Shown here: positions 35,882 to 43,530 of the stretch, piece by piece | Layout of the letters: every line of letters begins with the position of its first letter | Numbering within the stretch: position 1 is the first letter of the stretch | Assembly (NCBI GenBank): GCA_943787465.1 | Contig: CALSMN010000001.1 | Coordinates: 124,001-188,000 of the forward strand | DNA from: an uncultured Bacteroidia bacterium | GTDB lineage: Bacteria > Bacteroidota > Bacteroidia > NS11-12g > UBA9320 | Direction of reading: 5' to 3' | DNA: 64,000 nt | Translations under genes and position numbers: made by a program | The notes under the pieces: generated by a model | What the model saw: the letters and a program-made list of their open reading frames with translations, nothing else | What the model was told of the DNA's origin: nothing | The model's database searches: none

Positions 35882-37017
35882 TGCTTTGTCATTTCATATC
35901 TATATGTATGCTTTTGTATCCCAATATAGATCATGAAAAGTCAGATACCACTCATGATAGTATCGTCAATGTAAAATCACTTTACTCATTTTTTGAGGAT
36001 TTAGCATTAATCAGTGAAGCCAATCAGATTGTATCAATTTTGCATATTGGGGACTCTCATATTCAAGCAGATTATTTTACAGGAAAGCTTAGAAAAAATT
36101 TTCAAAATCAATTTGGTAATTCTGGGAGGGGGTTAGTTTTCCCATATACTATAGCTAATAGTAATGGATCATCAGATGTAAAATTTGATCATCAAGGGGA
36201 TTGGAATTTACTATCTAAAAGAAAAAAAAACAATCAGGCAAAAACTGGGATTTTAGGTTATACTTTATGGCCTGGATCTAATGCAAAATTTTCAATTCAA
36301 GTAGATTATAACGGGCCTTCAAAATTTTCTAAAATCATACTTTGGGACACATTCGGTACTTTTTTGCCATTTAATAATAAATCAATTGTTACATGGGAGC
36401 GAAAAAGCGGTTATACCGAAATTAGTTCAACATCACCATTGCATCAAATTGATTTTAAATCAACGCATTCCTCAGGTGATCAGCCTACACTTAATGGTAT
36501 CGTTTTACAAAATGATTCTGTAGGTATTTTGTATCACGCTGCAGGAATTAACGGAGCGACAGTAGCTCAATATTTACTGTCTGATTTCAGCCAAAATATT
36601 ATAGATTTAAATCCTAATTTATTAATTATTAGTCTTGGAACGAATGATTGTTATACCACTATTAATCAGTTTTGTGCAAGTTGTGTTAAAGAGAATTATA
36701 GGATTTTAATTCGTAGAATTAGGATCAACAATCCAACATTACCTATTCTATTAAGCACACCTCCAGATCATTTTTATAAGCGTAAATATGATAATGTTAA
36801 CATAGAATCATTGAGGAAAGTATTGCATGAATTAGTATATGAGGAAAACGTAGCTTTATGGGATTTATTTCAGATAATGGGGGGATCAAATTCAATTTTA
36901 GATTGGCAAAAGCAAGGTTTAGCAGCCAAGGATTTAATTCATTTCTCTGTAAAAGGTTATGAAAAACAAGGTGATTTATTATATCAAACATTGATGAAAT
37001 ACTATCCATTAGAGTAA
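35881..37017 (+). CDS. SGNH/GDSL-family hydrolase, probable polysaccharide O-acyl transfer partner
   Basis: A 378-aa protein with the SGNH blocks: block I ILHIGDSHIQADYFTG with the catalytic Ser, block III LIISLGTNDC, and block V DLIHFSVKGYEKQG with the Asp-His pair. The N-terminus (MLCHFISICMLLYPN) is a weak signal sequence, so export is likely but not certain. It overlaps manC by one base and is followed 6 bp later by an MBOAT acyltransferase. Pairs of this type (AlgI with AlgJ/AlgX) acetylate exported polysaccharides, so it probably moves or removes acyl groups on a surface glycan. Confidence 0.83.
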   Translation: MLCHFISICMLLYPNIDHEKSDTTHDSIVNVKSLYSFFEDLALISEANQIVSILHIGDSHIQADYFTGKLRKNFQNQFGNSGRGLVFPYTIANSNGSSDVKFDHQGDWNLLSKRKKNNQAKTGILGYTLWPGSNAKFSIQVDYNGPSKFSKIILWDTFGTFLPFNNKSIVTWERKSGYTEISSTSPLHQIDFKSTHSSGDQPTLNGIVLQNDSVGILYHAAGINGATVAQYLLSDFSQNIIDLNPNLLIISLGTNDCYTTINQFCASCVKENYRILIRRIRINNPTLPILLSTPPDHFYKRKYDNVNIESLRKVLHELVYEENVALWDLFQIMGGSNSILDWQKQGLAAKDLIHFSVKGYEKQGDLLYQTLMKYYPLE

Positions 37018-37023
37018 ATAATT

Positions 37024-38529
37024 ATGTTGAATGTTGATAATATATTTCGCTTTTCAGCAAATAGCCCATTGATATTTAGTCAGTATTTATTTTTACTCTT
37101 TTTTACGATGATGTATGGGATTTATTGCCTCATTCATACACACAATCGTTTACGAAACATATACTTACTTGCCTTCAGTTTATTTTTTTATTATAAATGT
37201 AGTGGTTTTTATTTTTTGATTCTGTTATTGAGTATAGTTCTAGATTATTTTTATGGCTTTTTAATTGATAGAAATGAAGGAATACGTCGAAAATTTTTTC
37301 TTTTTTTAAGTATCTTATCGAATTTAGGTCTTCTCTTTTACTTTAAGTATTCCTATTTTATTGTGGATATCATAAATCAACTGATCGGAATACATTTTCA
37401 ACCTGTTAATTTTATAGCCATATGGTCTAATTCATTATTTCAATCGGGATTTGATATAACTGAAATTATCCTACCGGTTGGGATATCGTTCTATACATTC
37501 CAAACTTTGAGTTACAGTATAGATATTTACAGAAGGAATGTTGAACCATGCAAAGATTTTTTTGATTTCGCTTTTTTTGTTTCTTTTTTCCCACAATTAG
37601 TTGCTGGACCTATTGTGAGGGCAATAGACTTTATACCCCAAATAAGAAAACCTTTTTTGTTAAGTAAAAGAGAGTTCAGTTTGGCAGTTTTACTGATTAT
37701 TGGAGGCTTAGTAAAAAAAGTTCTAATAAGCGACTACATTAGTATAAATTTCGTAGATCGAGTTTTTGAGTCTCCTGAGCTTTATACAGGTTTTATGAAC
37801 CTTATGGCTGTTTATGGCTATACTATTCAAATATACTGCGACTTTTCTGGGTATTCAGATATGGCTATTGGCCTTGCAGCTTTGCTTGGATTCAAACTTC
37901 CAATCAACTTCAACAGTCCATATAAAGCTACTTCAATAACTGATTTTTGGAGAAAATGGCATATTTCTTTATCCTTATGGTTAAAGGATTATTTATATAT
38001 TCCGTTAGGAGGAAATCGAAAAGGAAAACTTCGTTCTGTGATAAATATTCTAATTACTATGATATTAGGGGGACTATGGCATGGTGCTGCTCTAAAGTTT
38101 ATTATTTGGGGGCTGATACACGGAATAGGTTTAACTATTCATAAAATTTGGGGTAGTGCTTTAAACATTGGGAAAAATATTAGTTGGACAATAATTTCAT
38201 GGGCGATTACATTTCATTTTGTTGCATTTTCATGGATGTATTTCAGGGCATCCAGTATAGAAATAGTCAATATTATGATTCAAAAAGTAGTGTACACCTT
38301 TAATTTTTGGGGTATTTCTGATCGCATAACGGGATATTGGAAACCCTTTTTATGTATAGGTTTGGGTTTTCTCCTTCATTTTATACCTGATCGTTTCAAG
38401 GAAAATATAAGAATCTACTATTCTAGAATACCAGTTTTTATTCAAGTAATAGTATTTAGCCTAATTATTTTTATCATCTTTCAAGTCAGATCTACGACCA
38501 TTCAGCCATTTATTTATTTTCAATTTTAA
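37024..38529 (+). CDS. MBOAT family O-acyltransferase (AlgI/DltB-like)
   Basis: A 501-aa membrane protein with about 10-12 hydrophobic helices. The family signature is visible: PVGISFYTFQTLSYSIDIYR, FFPQLVAGPIVRA, YCDFSGYSDMAIGLAALLGF, ITDFWRKWHISLS, WLKDYLYIPLGGNRKG, and the active-site His in ILGGLWHGAALKFIIWGLIHG. It would carry acyl (often acetyl) groups across the inner membrane to a partner such as the SGNH protein just upstream. The glycan modified is unknown. Confidence 0.93.
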   Translation: MLNVDNIFRFSANSPLIFSQYLFLLFFTMMYGIYCLIHTHNRLRNIYLLAFSLFFYYKCSGFYFLILLLSIVLDYFYGFLIDRNEGIRRKFFLFLSILSNLGLLFYFKYSYFIVDIINQLIGIHFQPVNFIAIWSNSLFQSGFDITEIILPVGISFYTFQTLSYSIDIYRRNVEPCKDFFDFAFFVSFFPQLVAGPIVRAIDFIPQIRKPFLLSKREFSLAVLLIIGGLVKKVLISDYISINFVDRVFESPELYTGFMNLMAVYGYTIQIYCDFSGYSDMAIGLAALLGFKLPINFNSPYKATSITDFWRKWHISLSLWLKDYLYIPLGGNRKGKLRSVINILITMILGGLWHGAALKFIIWGLIHGIGLTIHKIWGSALNIGKNISWTIISWAITFHFVAFSWMYFRASSIEIVNIMIQKVVYTFNFWGISDRITGYWKPFLCIGLGFLLHFIPDRFKENIRIYYSRIPVFIQVIVFSLIIFIIFQVRSTTIQPFIYFQF

Positions 38530-38549
38530 CGTTTATATTTTTATAATGT

Positions 38550-39054
38550 ATGAAAACAGATTTAATACAAGACCAAAAAAAGCGATGTCCTTGGTGTTTG
38601 AAAGATGAACAATATGTTCACTATCACGATGAGGAATGGGGTGAGGTTTGTCATGATGATTCTACCTTATTTGAATTTTTACTTTTGGAAACATTTCAGG
38701 CTGGCTTAAGTTGGCACACAATTCTTAAAAAGAGAGAAAATTTTAGATCTGCTTTTGATCAATTTGATGTATAATTTAATTGCTTCATATAACGATTTAA
38801 AAGTCCATGAACTTATGAAAAATGCCAGTATAATTCGACATAAAGCTAAAATTTTAGCAGCTATTCGCAATGCTCAAAAATTTATTCAGATACAATGATG
38901 AGTATGGAAGTTTTGACAGGTACATTTGGCAATTCACTAATTTCAAATTGTCATCCACATGATTCTTACATTACCAAATGAAAAAATATCTTCGAAAGCA
39001 TGTATTAAAGACATAAACAATCGTCCGAAGGTTGTTATGCTTATGGAGCACTAA
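38550..39054 (+). pseudogene. tag: Decayed DNA-3-methyladenine glycosylase I (tag)
   Basis: The first 74 codons (38550-38774) read as an intact Tag N-terminus: RCPWC with a Zn-type Cys, YHDEEWGEVCHDD, and LETFQAGLSWHTILKKREN with the catalytic Glu. Then a one-base shift near 38772 moves the reading frame to NLIASYNDLKVHELMKNASI and IIRHKAKILAAIRNAQKF. A second one-base shift near 38896 leads to DEYGSFDRYIWQFTN. After that, only fragments of the C-terminal zinc region remain. The gene would excise 3-methyladenine, but two shifts and a decayed end argue that it is inactive. It follows the MBOAT gene by 20 bp. Confidence 0.85.
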
Positions 39055-39063
39055 GCGAGGCTC

Positions 39064-39312
39064 TTATGAACTATATGGTGGTAGCGTTTTATTCGTATTT
39101 TTGGAAACAACTACTCCATGAAGCATTATTATCGCCGTCATCCTTTCTAGCAGAGTGTAAAATGCAAAGAAGACATTCCTACCTATAATTTCAATACTGC
39201 TCGTTGTAAATTTAGCACTCCTGCCAATGTAACTGACCAAACGTGTCCATCTAACAATTGAATTGGTATTTTGACATATGTAACTATATTCTTCAACATT
39301 ATACAATCCCAT
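39064..39312 (-). pseudogene. Possible remnant of a HigB/RelE-type toxin
   Basis: A minus-strand open frame of 82 codons whose C-terminal half reads IEIIGRNVFFAFYTLLERM, then IIMLHGVVVSKNTNKTLPP. This resembles the end of phage-Gp49/HigB-type toxins, which typically read EIR...FRVFYFF...IVLLHGFxKKTxKTP. The N-terminal half is not recognisable and no antitoxin gene is adjacent. It lies in a decaying gap (39055-39491) with no other feature than a 7-bp inverted repeat at 39324-39338. This is a weak resemblance judged by eye. Confidence 0.25.
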
Positions 39313-39491
39313 AATATTATTTGAACCTTGGCAAGGTTAAAAAATTATTACCACTGGACATTAAAGCAGATCTCTACGTATAATATTAGACCATAAACAG
39401 TAACCAGTAATCTACCTCTTTTTTGGAATAACGTATAACAATATTAACCTCCATCAAAATCTATTTGCTTTAATAAAATTTTTTGTGTAGT

Positions 39492-39869
39492 TTAGTTATT
39501 GGAAACTTTTGCAGTGTCATAGTTTATTAAATCTTTGGAAAGGAATTCTTGAAGCGTCATTGTTGTCATTTCCATTCGATACCACTTCTTACCTTGTAGA
39601 TATTCTAAATTATCCCCAGGTTTCATCTTTTCAAAGGCATATTCAAATGTTTGAAAAGGAGTGTTTGTGGTGAGTCCGTCGTTATTGTCGCTACCATTAT
39701 CGGAAACATAATAAGTCAGAGATGCTCCAGTATTGCATCCTCTACAATCAATTCCCGTAGGAGAGCTAGTTACCTTTCCATCGCCTAAAATAGTAACATC
39801 AATAGTTGATTGAGCAAAAATGACTCCACTTAACAAGAAAAAAAAGCAGTTTGATAAAAGTCTAACCAT
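39492..39869 (-). CDS. Short secreted protein, truncated beta-helix-like remnant
   Basis: A 125-aa protein with a clear signal peptide (MVRLLSNCFFFLLSGVIFAQ). A segment VTILGDGKVTSSPTGIDCRG resembles secreted beta-repeat modules. It is followed by YYVSDNGSDNNDGLTTNTPF and FEYAFEKMKPGDN, the usual opening of right-handed beta-helix (pectate-lyase-like) proteins. The helix itself is missing: the frame ends after 45 more residues (FLSKDLINYDTAKVSNN). It is probably the stump of a longer gene, next to the tag pseudogene. The start at 39869 is chosen because the -7 element at 39900-39907 overlaps an in-frame ATG at 39902. Confidence 0.55.
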   Translation of the reverse strand: MVRLLSNCFFFLLSGVIFAQSTIDVTILGDGKVTSSPTGIDCRGCNTGASLTYYVSDNGSDNNDGLTTNTPFQTFEYAFEKMKPGDNLEYLQGKKWYRMEMTTMTLQEFLSKDLINYDTAKVSNN

Positions 39870-39899
39870 AGCCAAAAAGTTTTTATTTAAAATAAAATA

Positions 39900-39907
39900 C
39901 AAAGGTA
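39900..39907 (-). promoter_or_regulatory. Candidate -7 element of the 39492 gene
   Basis: The minus strand reads TACCTTTG, a TAnnTTTG match 31 bp upstream of the ATG at 39869. It rules out the ATG at 39902 as the start. No -33 TTG is seen. Confidence 0.45.
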
Positions 39908-40007
39908 ATAAAAATTAAAAAATAGCGATCATTTGATGATTATATCTGATGATATATGAGCTTTTATTGAATTTTATACGGTTCTACTTCCATGAAGCCA
40001 TTTTTGT

Positions 40008-40015
40008 TAATTTTG
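40008..40015 (+). promoter_or_regulatory. Candidate -7 element of the 40024 gene
   Basis: TAATTTTG matches TAnnTTTG, 8 bp before the ATG at 40024. If used, the transcript would be nearly leaderless. No -33 TTG is found, and it could be chance in this AT-rich stretch. Confidence 0.3.
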
Positions 40016-40023
40016 TTCTATTC

Positions 40024-40497
40024 ATGAGCTCAATAAAGTGGCATTCAGTATTTGGTTTTATGGTAACTCTGATTCTGTCTTTTATGATAGCGAGCAATAT
40101 TGAATCGTATCGGAATCCAGATAGTGTTAATTTTTTAAGAGAAAGTCTTTTAACATCCATAGAGGCTCAATCTACCGATTTGCCTGATCCTAATTTAAAG
40201 AGAGTTTATAAAAATTTTATGGAAGATATTGAAGCCAATTTAATAGAAGTTAAATACAAAAAAGTTAGCTTATTTCGAATGATAGGTTGTATTGTTGCAC
40301 TCATTGGAGGTATTTTTCTTCGTAAAATGAAACAGATTGGCCTTCATTTATTCATATCAGGAAATATTTTTGTATTGGGGGCTACTTTTTATGTCTTCCA
40401 TTTTGGATTGTCAGGTTGGATGATGAATGTTAGCTACCTCATATTCAGTATGATTACCTCCTTATTTTATATCGTAAAAAGAGATCAACTTATTTAA
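40024..40497 (+). CDS. Membrane protein of unknown function
   Basis: A 157-aa protein with one N-terminal transmembrane helix (FGFMVTLILSFMIAS), a soluble helical segment of about 60 residues (SNIESYRNPDSVNFL...), and three more hydrophobic helices in the C-terminal half (IGCIVALIGGIFL, LFISGNIFVLGATFYVF, NVSYLIFSMITSLFYIV). I recognise no family. An upstream in-frame ATG at 39949 would add 25 residues; the -7 element at 40008 favours 40024 but does not prove it. The stop overlaps the start of the radical SAM gene by one base, so the two are probably translated together. Confidence 0.65.
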   Translation: MSSIKWHSVFGFMVTLILSFMIASNIESYRNPDSVNFLRESLLTSIEAQSTDLPDPNLKRVYKNFMEDIEANLIEVKYKKVSLFRMIGCIVALIGGIFLRKMKQIGLHLFISGNIFVLGATFYVFHFGLSGWMMNVSYLIFSMITSLFYIVKRDQLI

Positions 40498-41522
40498 TGT
40501 CCATAAAAGCGCAATTAACGGATGGTCTTTATTACTTAAGAACGCTCCGCCCCAAACGATTGATCAATGCAGCTCAAATTTTATTTAGTTATTACCTAAG
40601 TAAGGCTACAAAAAAAAATTTTCATGTTGGTTATCCAATTGCTATTTCTATAGAACCCACTACCAGTTGTAATCTTCGTTGTCCAGAATGCCCAAGTGGT
40701 CTACGTTCATTTTCGCGCCCTATTGGGATGCTAGCTCCCGATCTAAATCAATCTATCATTGATCAATTGTCCAATGAATTAACCTATATTACCTATTATT
40801 TTCAGGGCGAGCCATACTTGAACAAAGATTTTTTATCAATGGTAAGCTATGCTTCAAGTCAAAATATATATACAGCTACATCAAGTAATGCACATTATTT
40901 AAATGATAACAACTGTAGAGATACTGTAGAAAGTGGTTTAAAAAGGTTGATTATATCAATAGACGGAACAAATCAAGAAAGTTATGGAAAATATCGATTG
41001 GGTGGTGACTATAAAAAAGTCATAGCGGGAACAAAAAAAATGGTCCACTGGAAGAAAAAATTAAAATCCAAAACTCCATTTATAATTTGGCAGTTTATAG
41101 TGTTTGGTCACAATGAGCATGAAGTGGATGAAATTCAAAAATTAGCAAAGGAAATAGGTGTAGATCATTTATCACTTAAAACAGCTCAGATTTATAATTT
41201 TGAATCAGGTAGTGATTTGTTGCCAAAAGATCCAAAGTATTCCAGATACATCAAGAAAGGCCTTTCCTACAAAATTAAAAATGGTTTGTTGAGCCACTGC
41301 TGGCGAATGTGGCATGCCTGTGTTATTACTTGGGATGGAAAGGTTGTTCCGTGTTGTTTTGACAAAGATGGAACCTATCAAATAGGAGAATTAAACCAAA
41401 AAGCATTTAAAAAAATATGGAGAGGGGAGGAGTATGCTCGCTTTAGAAAATTGATTTTAAGGAGCAGAAAAAATATTGATATCTGTCAAAATTGTTCAGA
41501 AGGGACCAATATTATGGCATAA
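40497..41522 (+). CDS. Radical SAM/SPASM domain protein
   Basis: A 341-aa radical SAM enzyme. The SAM-cluster motif CxxxCxxC is in SCNLRCPECPSG (residues about 57-66). YYFQGEPYLNKDF and IISIDGTNQESYGKYR are typical barrel segments. The C-terminal region has SPASM-type cysteines (HCWRMWHACVITWDGKVVPC and ICQNCSEG) for auxiliary Fe-S clusters. Such enzymes modify peptides, nucleosides or lipids. The substrate is not indicated, as no precursor peptide is visible nearby. It overlaps the upstream membrane protein gene by one base. Confidence 0.88.
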   Translation: MSIKAQLTDGLYYLRTLRPKRLINAAQILFSYYLSKATKKNFHVGYPIAISIEPTTSCNLRCPECPSGLRSFSRPIGMLAPDLNQSIIDQLSNELTYITYYFQGEPYLNKDFLSMVSYASSQNIYTATSSNAHYLNDNNCRDTVESGLKRLIISIDGTNQESYGKYRLGGDYKKVIAGTKKMVHWKKKLKSKTPFIIWQFIVFGHNEHEVDEIQKLAKEIGVDHLSLKTAQIYNFESGSDLLPKDPKYSRYIKKGLSYKIKNGLLSHCWRMWHACVITWDGKVVPCCFDKDGTYQIGELNQKAFKKIWRGEEYARFRKLILRSRKNIDICQNCSEGTNIMA

Positions 41523-41581
41523 AAATATTTTTTTGAAGTTTAGTCATAATAATGTAATATTGCTAAAACAATTAAGCCATT

Positions 41582-43099
41582 ATGCATCAAAATTTACACA
41601 AAATAACTTTTTTATTTTTATTGTTCTTTACGTTTTCTTCCAATGCACAAACTTCTTACAAGAAGTATGGTATTGAGGTAAATGGTGGACTTCGTGAATA
41701 TCATGGCGACTTAGGTTCCGCACTATATTTCAAAAATAGCCCTGATTATCAAGGCATTGGAGGAGCTTTTGGAATGTACATAAATTCTTCTTTCGATGTA
41801 AATATTTATGGAGGTGCTGGTGATATTGGTTTTTACAAAACAGTTTGGGACGTTCAAAGGGCAGATTATAGCAGAGTTGGTTTCAGATCTCGTGTTACAG
41901 AGGGTATGATTGGGCTAACCTACAAATTAAATAATGGGTATATTCTTGATGAAGATGTTCGTTTCAAACCTTTCTTGAGAGCAGGCTGGGGAGCTATGTC
42001 GTCTGTATCTAAGTTTACACCATTAACATTAACACCTGAATATGAAGGGTATTCATTAGACCGATCTTGGATTGCCTCGCATTGGAATGCAGGATTAGGA
42101 TTGAAAATTGGTGTTACAGATGCTATTGACCTAGTCATTAGTGAGCAATTTAATTACTCTTTTGATGACAATTACGATGCAAGTCCATATATGCCAGCTG
42201 GTGCAAGATTAAACAGTGCTGCAGAAGGCAATAAACCACTTCATGATATCTATGCCTACCATTCTTTCGGTATTGTGTTTAACTTCGGTGGTGATGGAGG
42301 AAGTTCATACAGAATTAAGGATGAGGATGGTGATGGTATTGCTAATAAATTTGATATGTGTCCAAACACACCTGAAAATTATGCTGTTGATACAGTGGGT
42401 TGTCCAATGGACGACGATAATGACGGTATTATTAATGAAGAGGATAAATGTCCAAATACGCCAGGATTACCTCAATTTAATGGATGTCCTGATACAGATG
42501 GTGATGGAATTACAGATGCAGAAGATAATTGTCCTAAAGTTCCAGGATTAGCTGAATTTAAAGGTTGTCCAGACTCTGACGGTGATGGGATTACGGATGC
42601 GGATGATAAATGCCCTTTAAAATCAGGCACTCTTGAGGGTCAAGGTTGTCCAGATTCGGATGGTGATGGAGTGTATGATCATTTGGATGTTTGCCCCACA
42701 GTTGCTGGTATAAAAGAGAATAAAGGATGTCCAGAAATAAAGCAAGAAGTTAAAGAAAAAATAAAATTAGCCGCTAAAGGTATTTTCTTTGAAACAGGCA
42801 AAGAAGTGTTGAAAACAGAATCTTTTGAGAATTTAGATGTTCTGGCAGAAATTTTAAATGAGTACAAAGAAGCTAAAGTTATTATAGAAGGACATACAGA
42901 TAATCAAGGTGACGATGCTGATAATTTATTACTCTCACAAAAAAGAACGGAGTCAGTTAAGAATTATTTAATTACTAAAGGAATATCACCAGAAAGAATG
43001 TCTGCAATAGGATATGGAGAAACTAAGCCAGTTGCTGACAACTCCACTCGAAGAGGGAGATCATTCAATCGACGAGTTGATTTTAAATTGGTATATTAA
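41582..43099 (+). CDS. OmpA family outer membrane protein with thrombospondin type 3 repeats
   Basis: A 505-aa outer membrane protein. It has a signal peptide (ending FSSNAQ) and an N-terminal beta-barrel-like region (residues about 25-240; YGIEVNGGLREYHGDLG). Five calcium-binding type 3 repeats follow (DEDGDGIANKFDMCP, DDDNDGIINEEDKCP, DTDGDGITDAEDNCP and so on). The C-terminal OmpA domain (about 395-505) has IIEGHTDNQGDDADN and YGETKPVADNSTRRGRSFNR for peptidoglycan binding. It probably links the outer membrane to the cell wall. A strong terminator follows. Confidence 0.93.
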   Translation: MHQNLHKITFLFLLFFTFSSNAQTSYKKYGIEVNGGLREYHGDLGSALYFKNSPDYQGIGGAFGMYINSSFDVNIYGGAGDIGFYKTVWDVQRADYSRVGFRSRVTEGMIGLTYKLNNGYILDEDVRFKPFLRAGWGAMSSVSKFTPLTLTPEYEGYSLDRSWIASHWNAGLGLKIGVTDAIDLVISEQFNYSFDDNYDASPYMPAGARLNSAAEGNKPLHDIYAYHSFGIVFNFGGDGGSSYRIKDEDGDGIANKFDMCPNTPENYAVDTVGCPMDDDNDGIINEEDKCPNTPGLPQFNGCPDTDGDGITDAEDNCPKVPGLAEFKGCPDSDGDGITDADDKCPLKSGTLEGQGCPDSDGDGVYDHLDVCPTVAGIKENKGCPEIKQEVKEKIKLAAKGIFFETGKEVLKTESFENLDVLAEILNEYKEAKVIIEGHTDNQGDDADNLLLSQKRTESVKNYLITKGISPERMSAIGYGETKPVADNSTRRGRSFNRRVDFKLVY

Positions 43100-43123
43100 T
43101 ACAACTAAAACTAAATATAACTG

Positions 43124-43155
43124 AATTGGGGCAGCTAGGCTGCCCCAATTTTTTA
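43124..43155 (+). terminator. Terminator of the OmpA gene
   Basis: A perfect 12-bp stem (AATTGGGGCAGC / GCTGCCCCAATT) with a 3-nt loop is followed by TTTT. It lies 25 bp after the OmpA stop codon. Confidence 0.92.
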
Positions 43156-43194
43156 TGGATGTATAATTTTATCTATTTAGAAATATTTATTATT

Positions 43195-43202
43195 TAGCTT
43201 TG
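43195..43202 (+). promoter_or_regulatory. Candidate -7 element of the DUF6787-mrp-nfu operon
   Basis: TAGCTTTG matches TAnnTTTG, 16 bp before the GTG at 43219. No -33 TTG is found. It lies just after the OmpA terminator, as expected for a new transcription unit. Confidence 0.5.
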
Positions 43203-43218
43203 CCTCCATATCTAAATA

Positions 43219-43530
43219 GTGAATCTAACCAATAAACTGAAAGAGAAATGGGGTATTCAATCAAACTTAACATTGATTTGGATTTTTATCATTTTTGCTA
43301 TAACAGGTTCCTCTATTGTATTTGTCCGAAAACCAATTACACTCTTTTTATTTAATAAAGCCAATTATTCAGAATTACATTGGTATGAACTTATCGTAAC
43401 TATTGTTCTTGTTTATTTTGTTTATCAGATATTTCTGTTTGTTATAGGTACCTTATTAGGACAACACAAATTTGTAAAATGGTTTGTCATGAAAATGAAT
43501 AAGAGACTTTTGTTTTACAAGAAAAAATGA
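43219..43530 (+). CDS. Small membrane protein, probable DUF6787 family
   Basis: A 103-aa protein with two transmembrane helices (LTLIWIFIIFAITGSSIVFV and IVTIVLVYFVYQIFLFVIG), a short linker with KPITLFLF between them, and a basic C-terminus (MNKRLLFYKKK). The pattern agrees with the small Bacteroidota DUF6787 proteins, some of which are mislabelled as diacylglyceryl transferase. It starts at GTG, placed 16 bp after a -7 element. It overlaps mrp by 4 bp. The family assignment is from memory of the pattern and is not certain. Confidence 0.6.
   Translation: MNLTNKLKEKWGIQSNLTLIWIFIIFAITGSSIVFVRKPITLFLFNKANYSELHWYELIVTIVLVYFVYQIFLFVIGTLLGQHKFVKWFVMKMNKRLLFYKKK

Noticed and set aside
39324-39338. 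A 7-bp inverted repeat (AACCTTG / CAAGGTT) as an attachment site or operator
   Set aside because: It is short, single and next to no mobile gene. It is probably chance or part of a decayed terminator.
41476-41676. A 66-codon frame overlapping the radical SAM 3' end and the OmpA start
   Set aside because: It covers the ends of two strong genes in another frame and has no independent signal, so it is a shadow.
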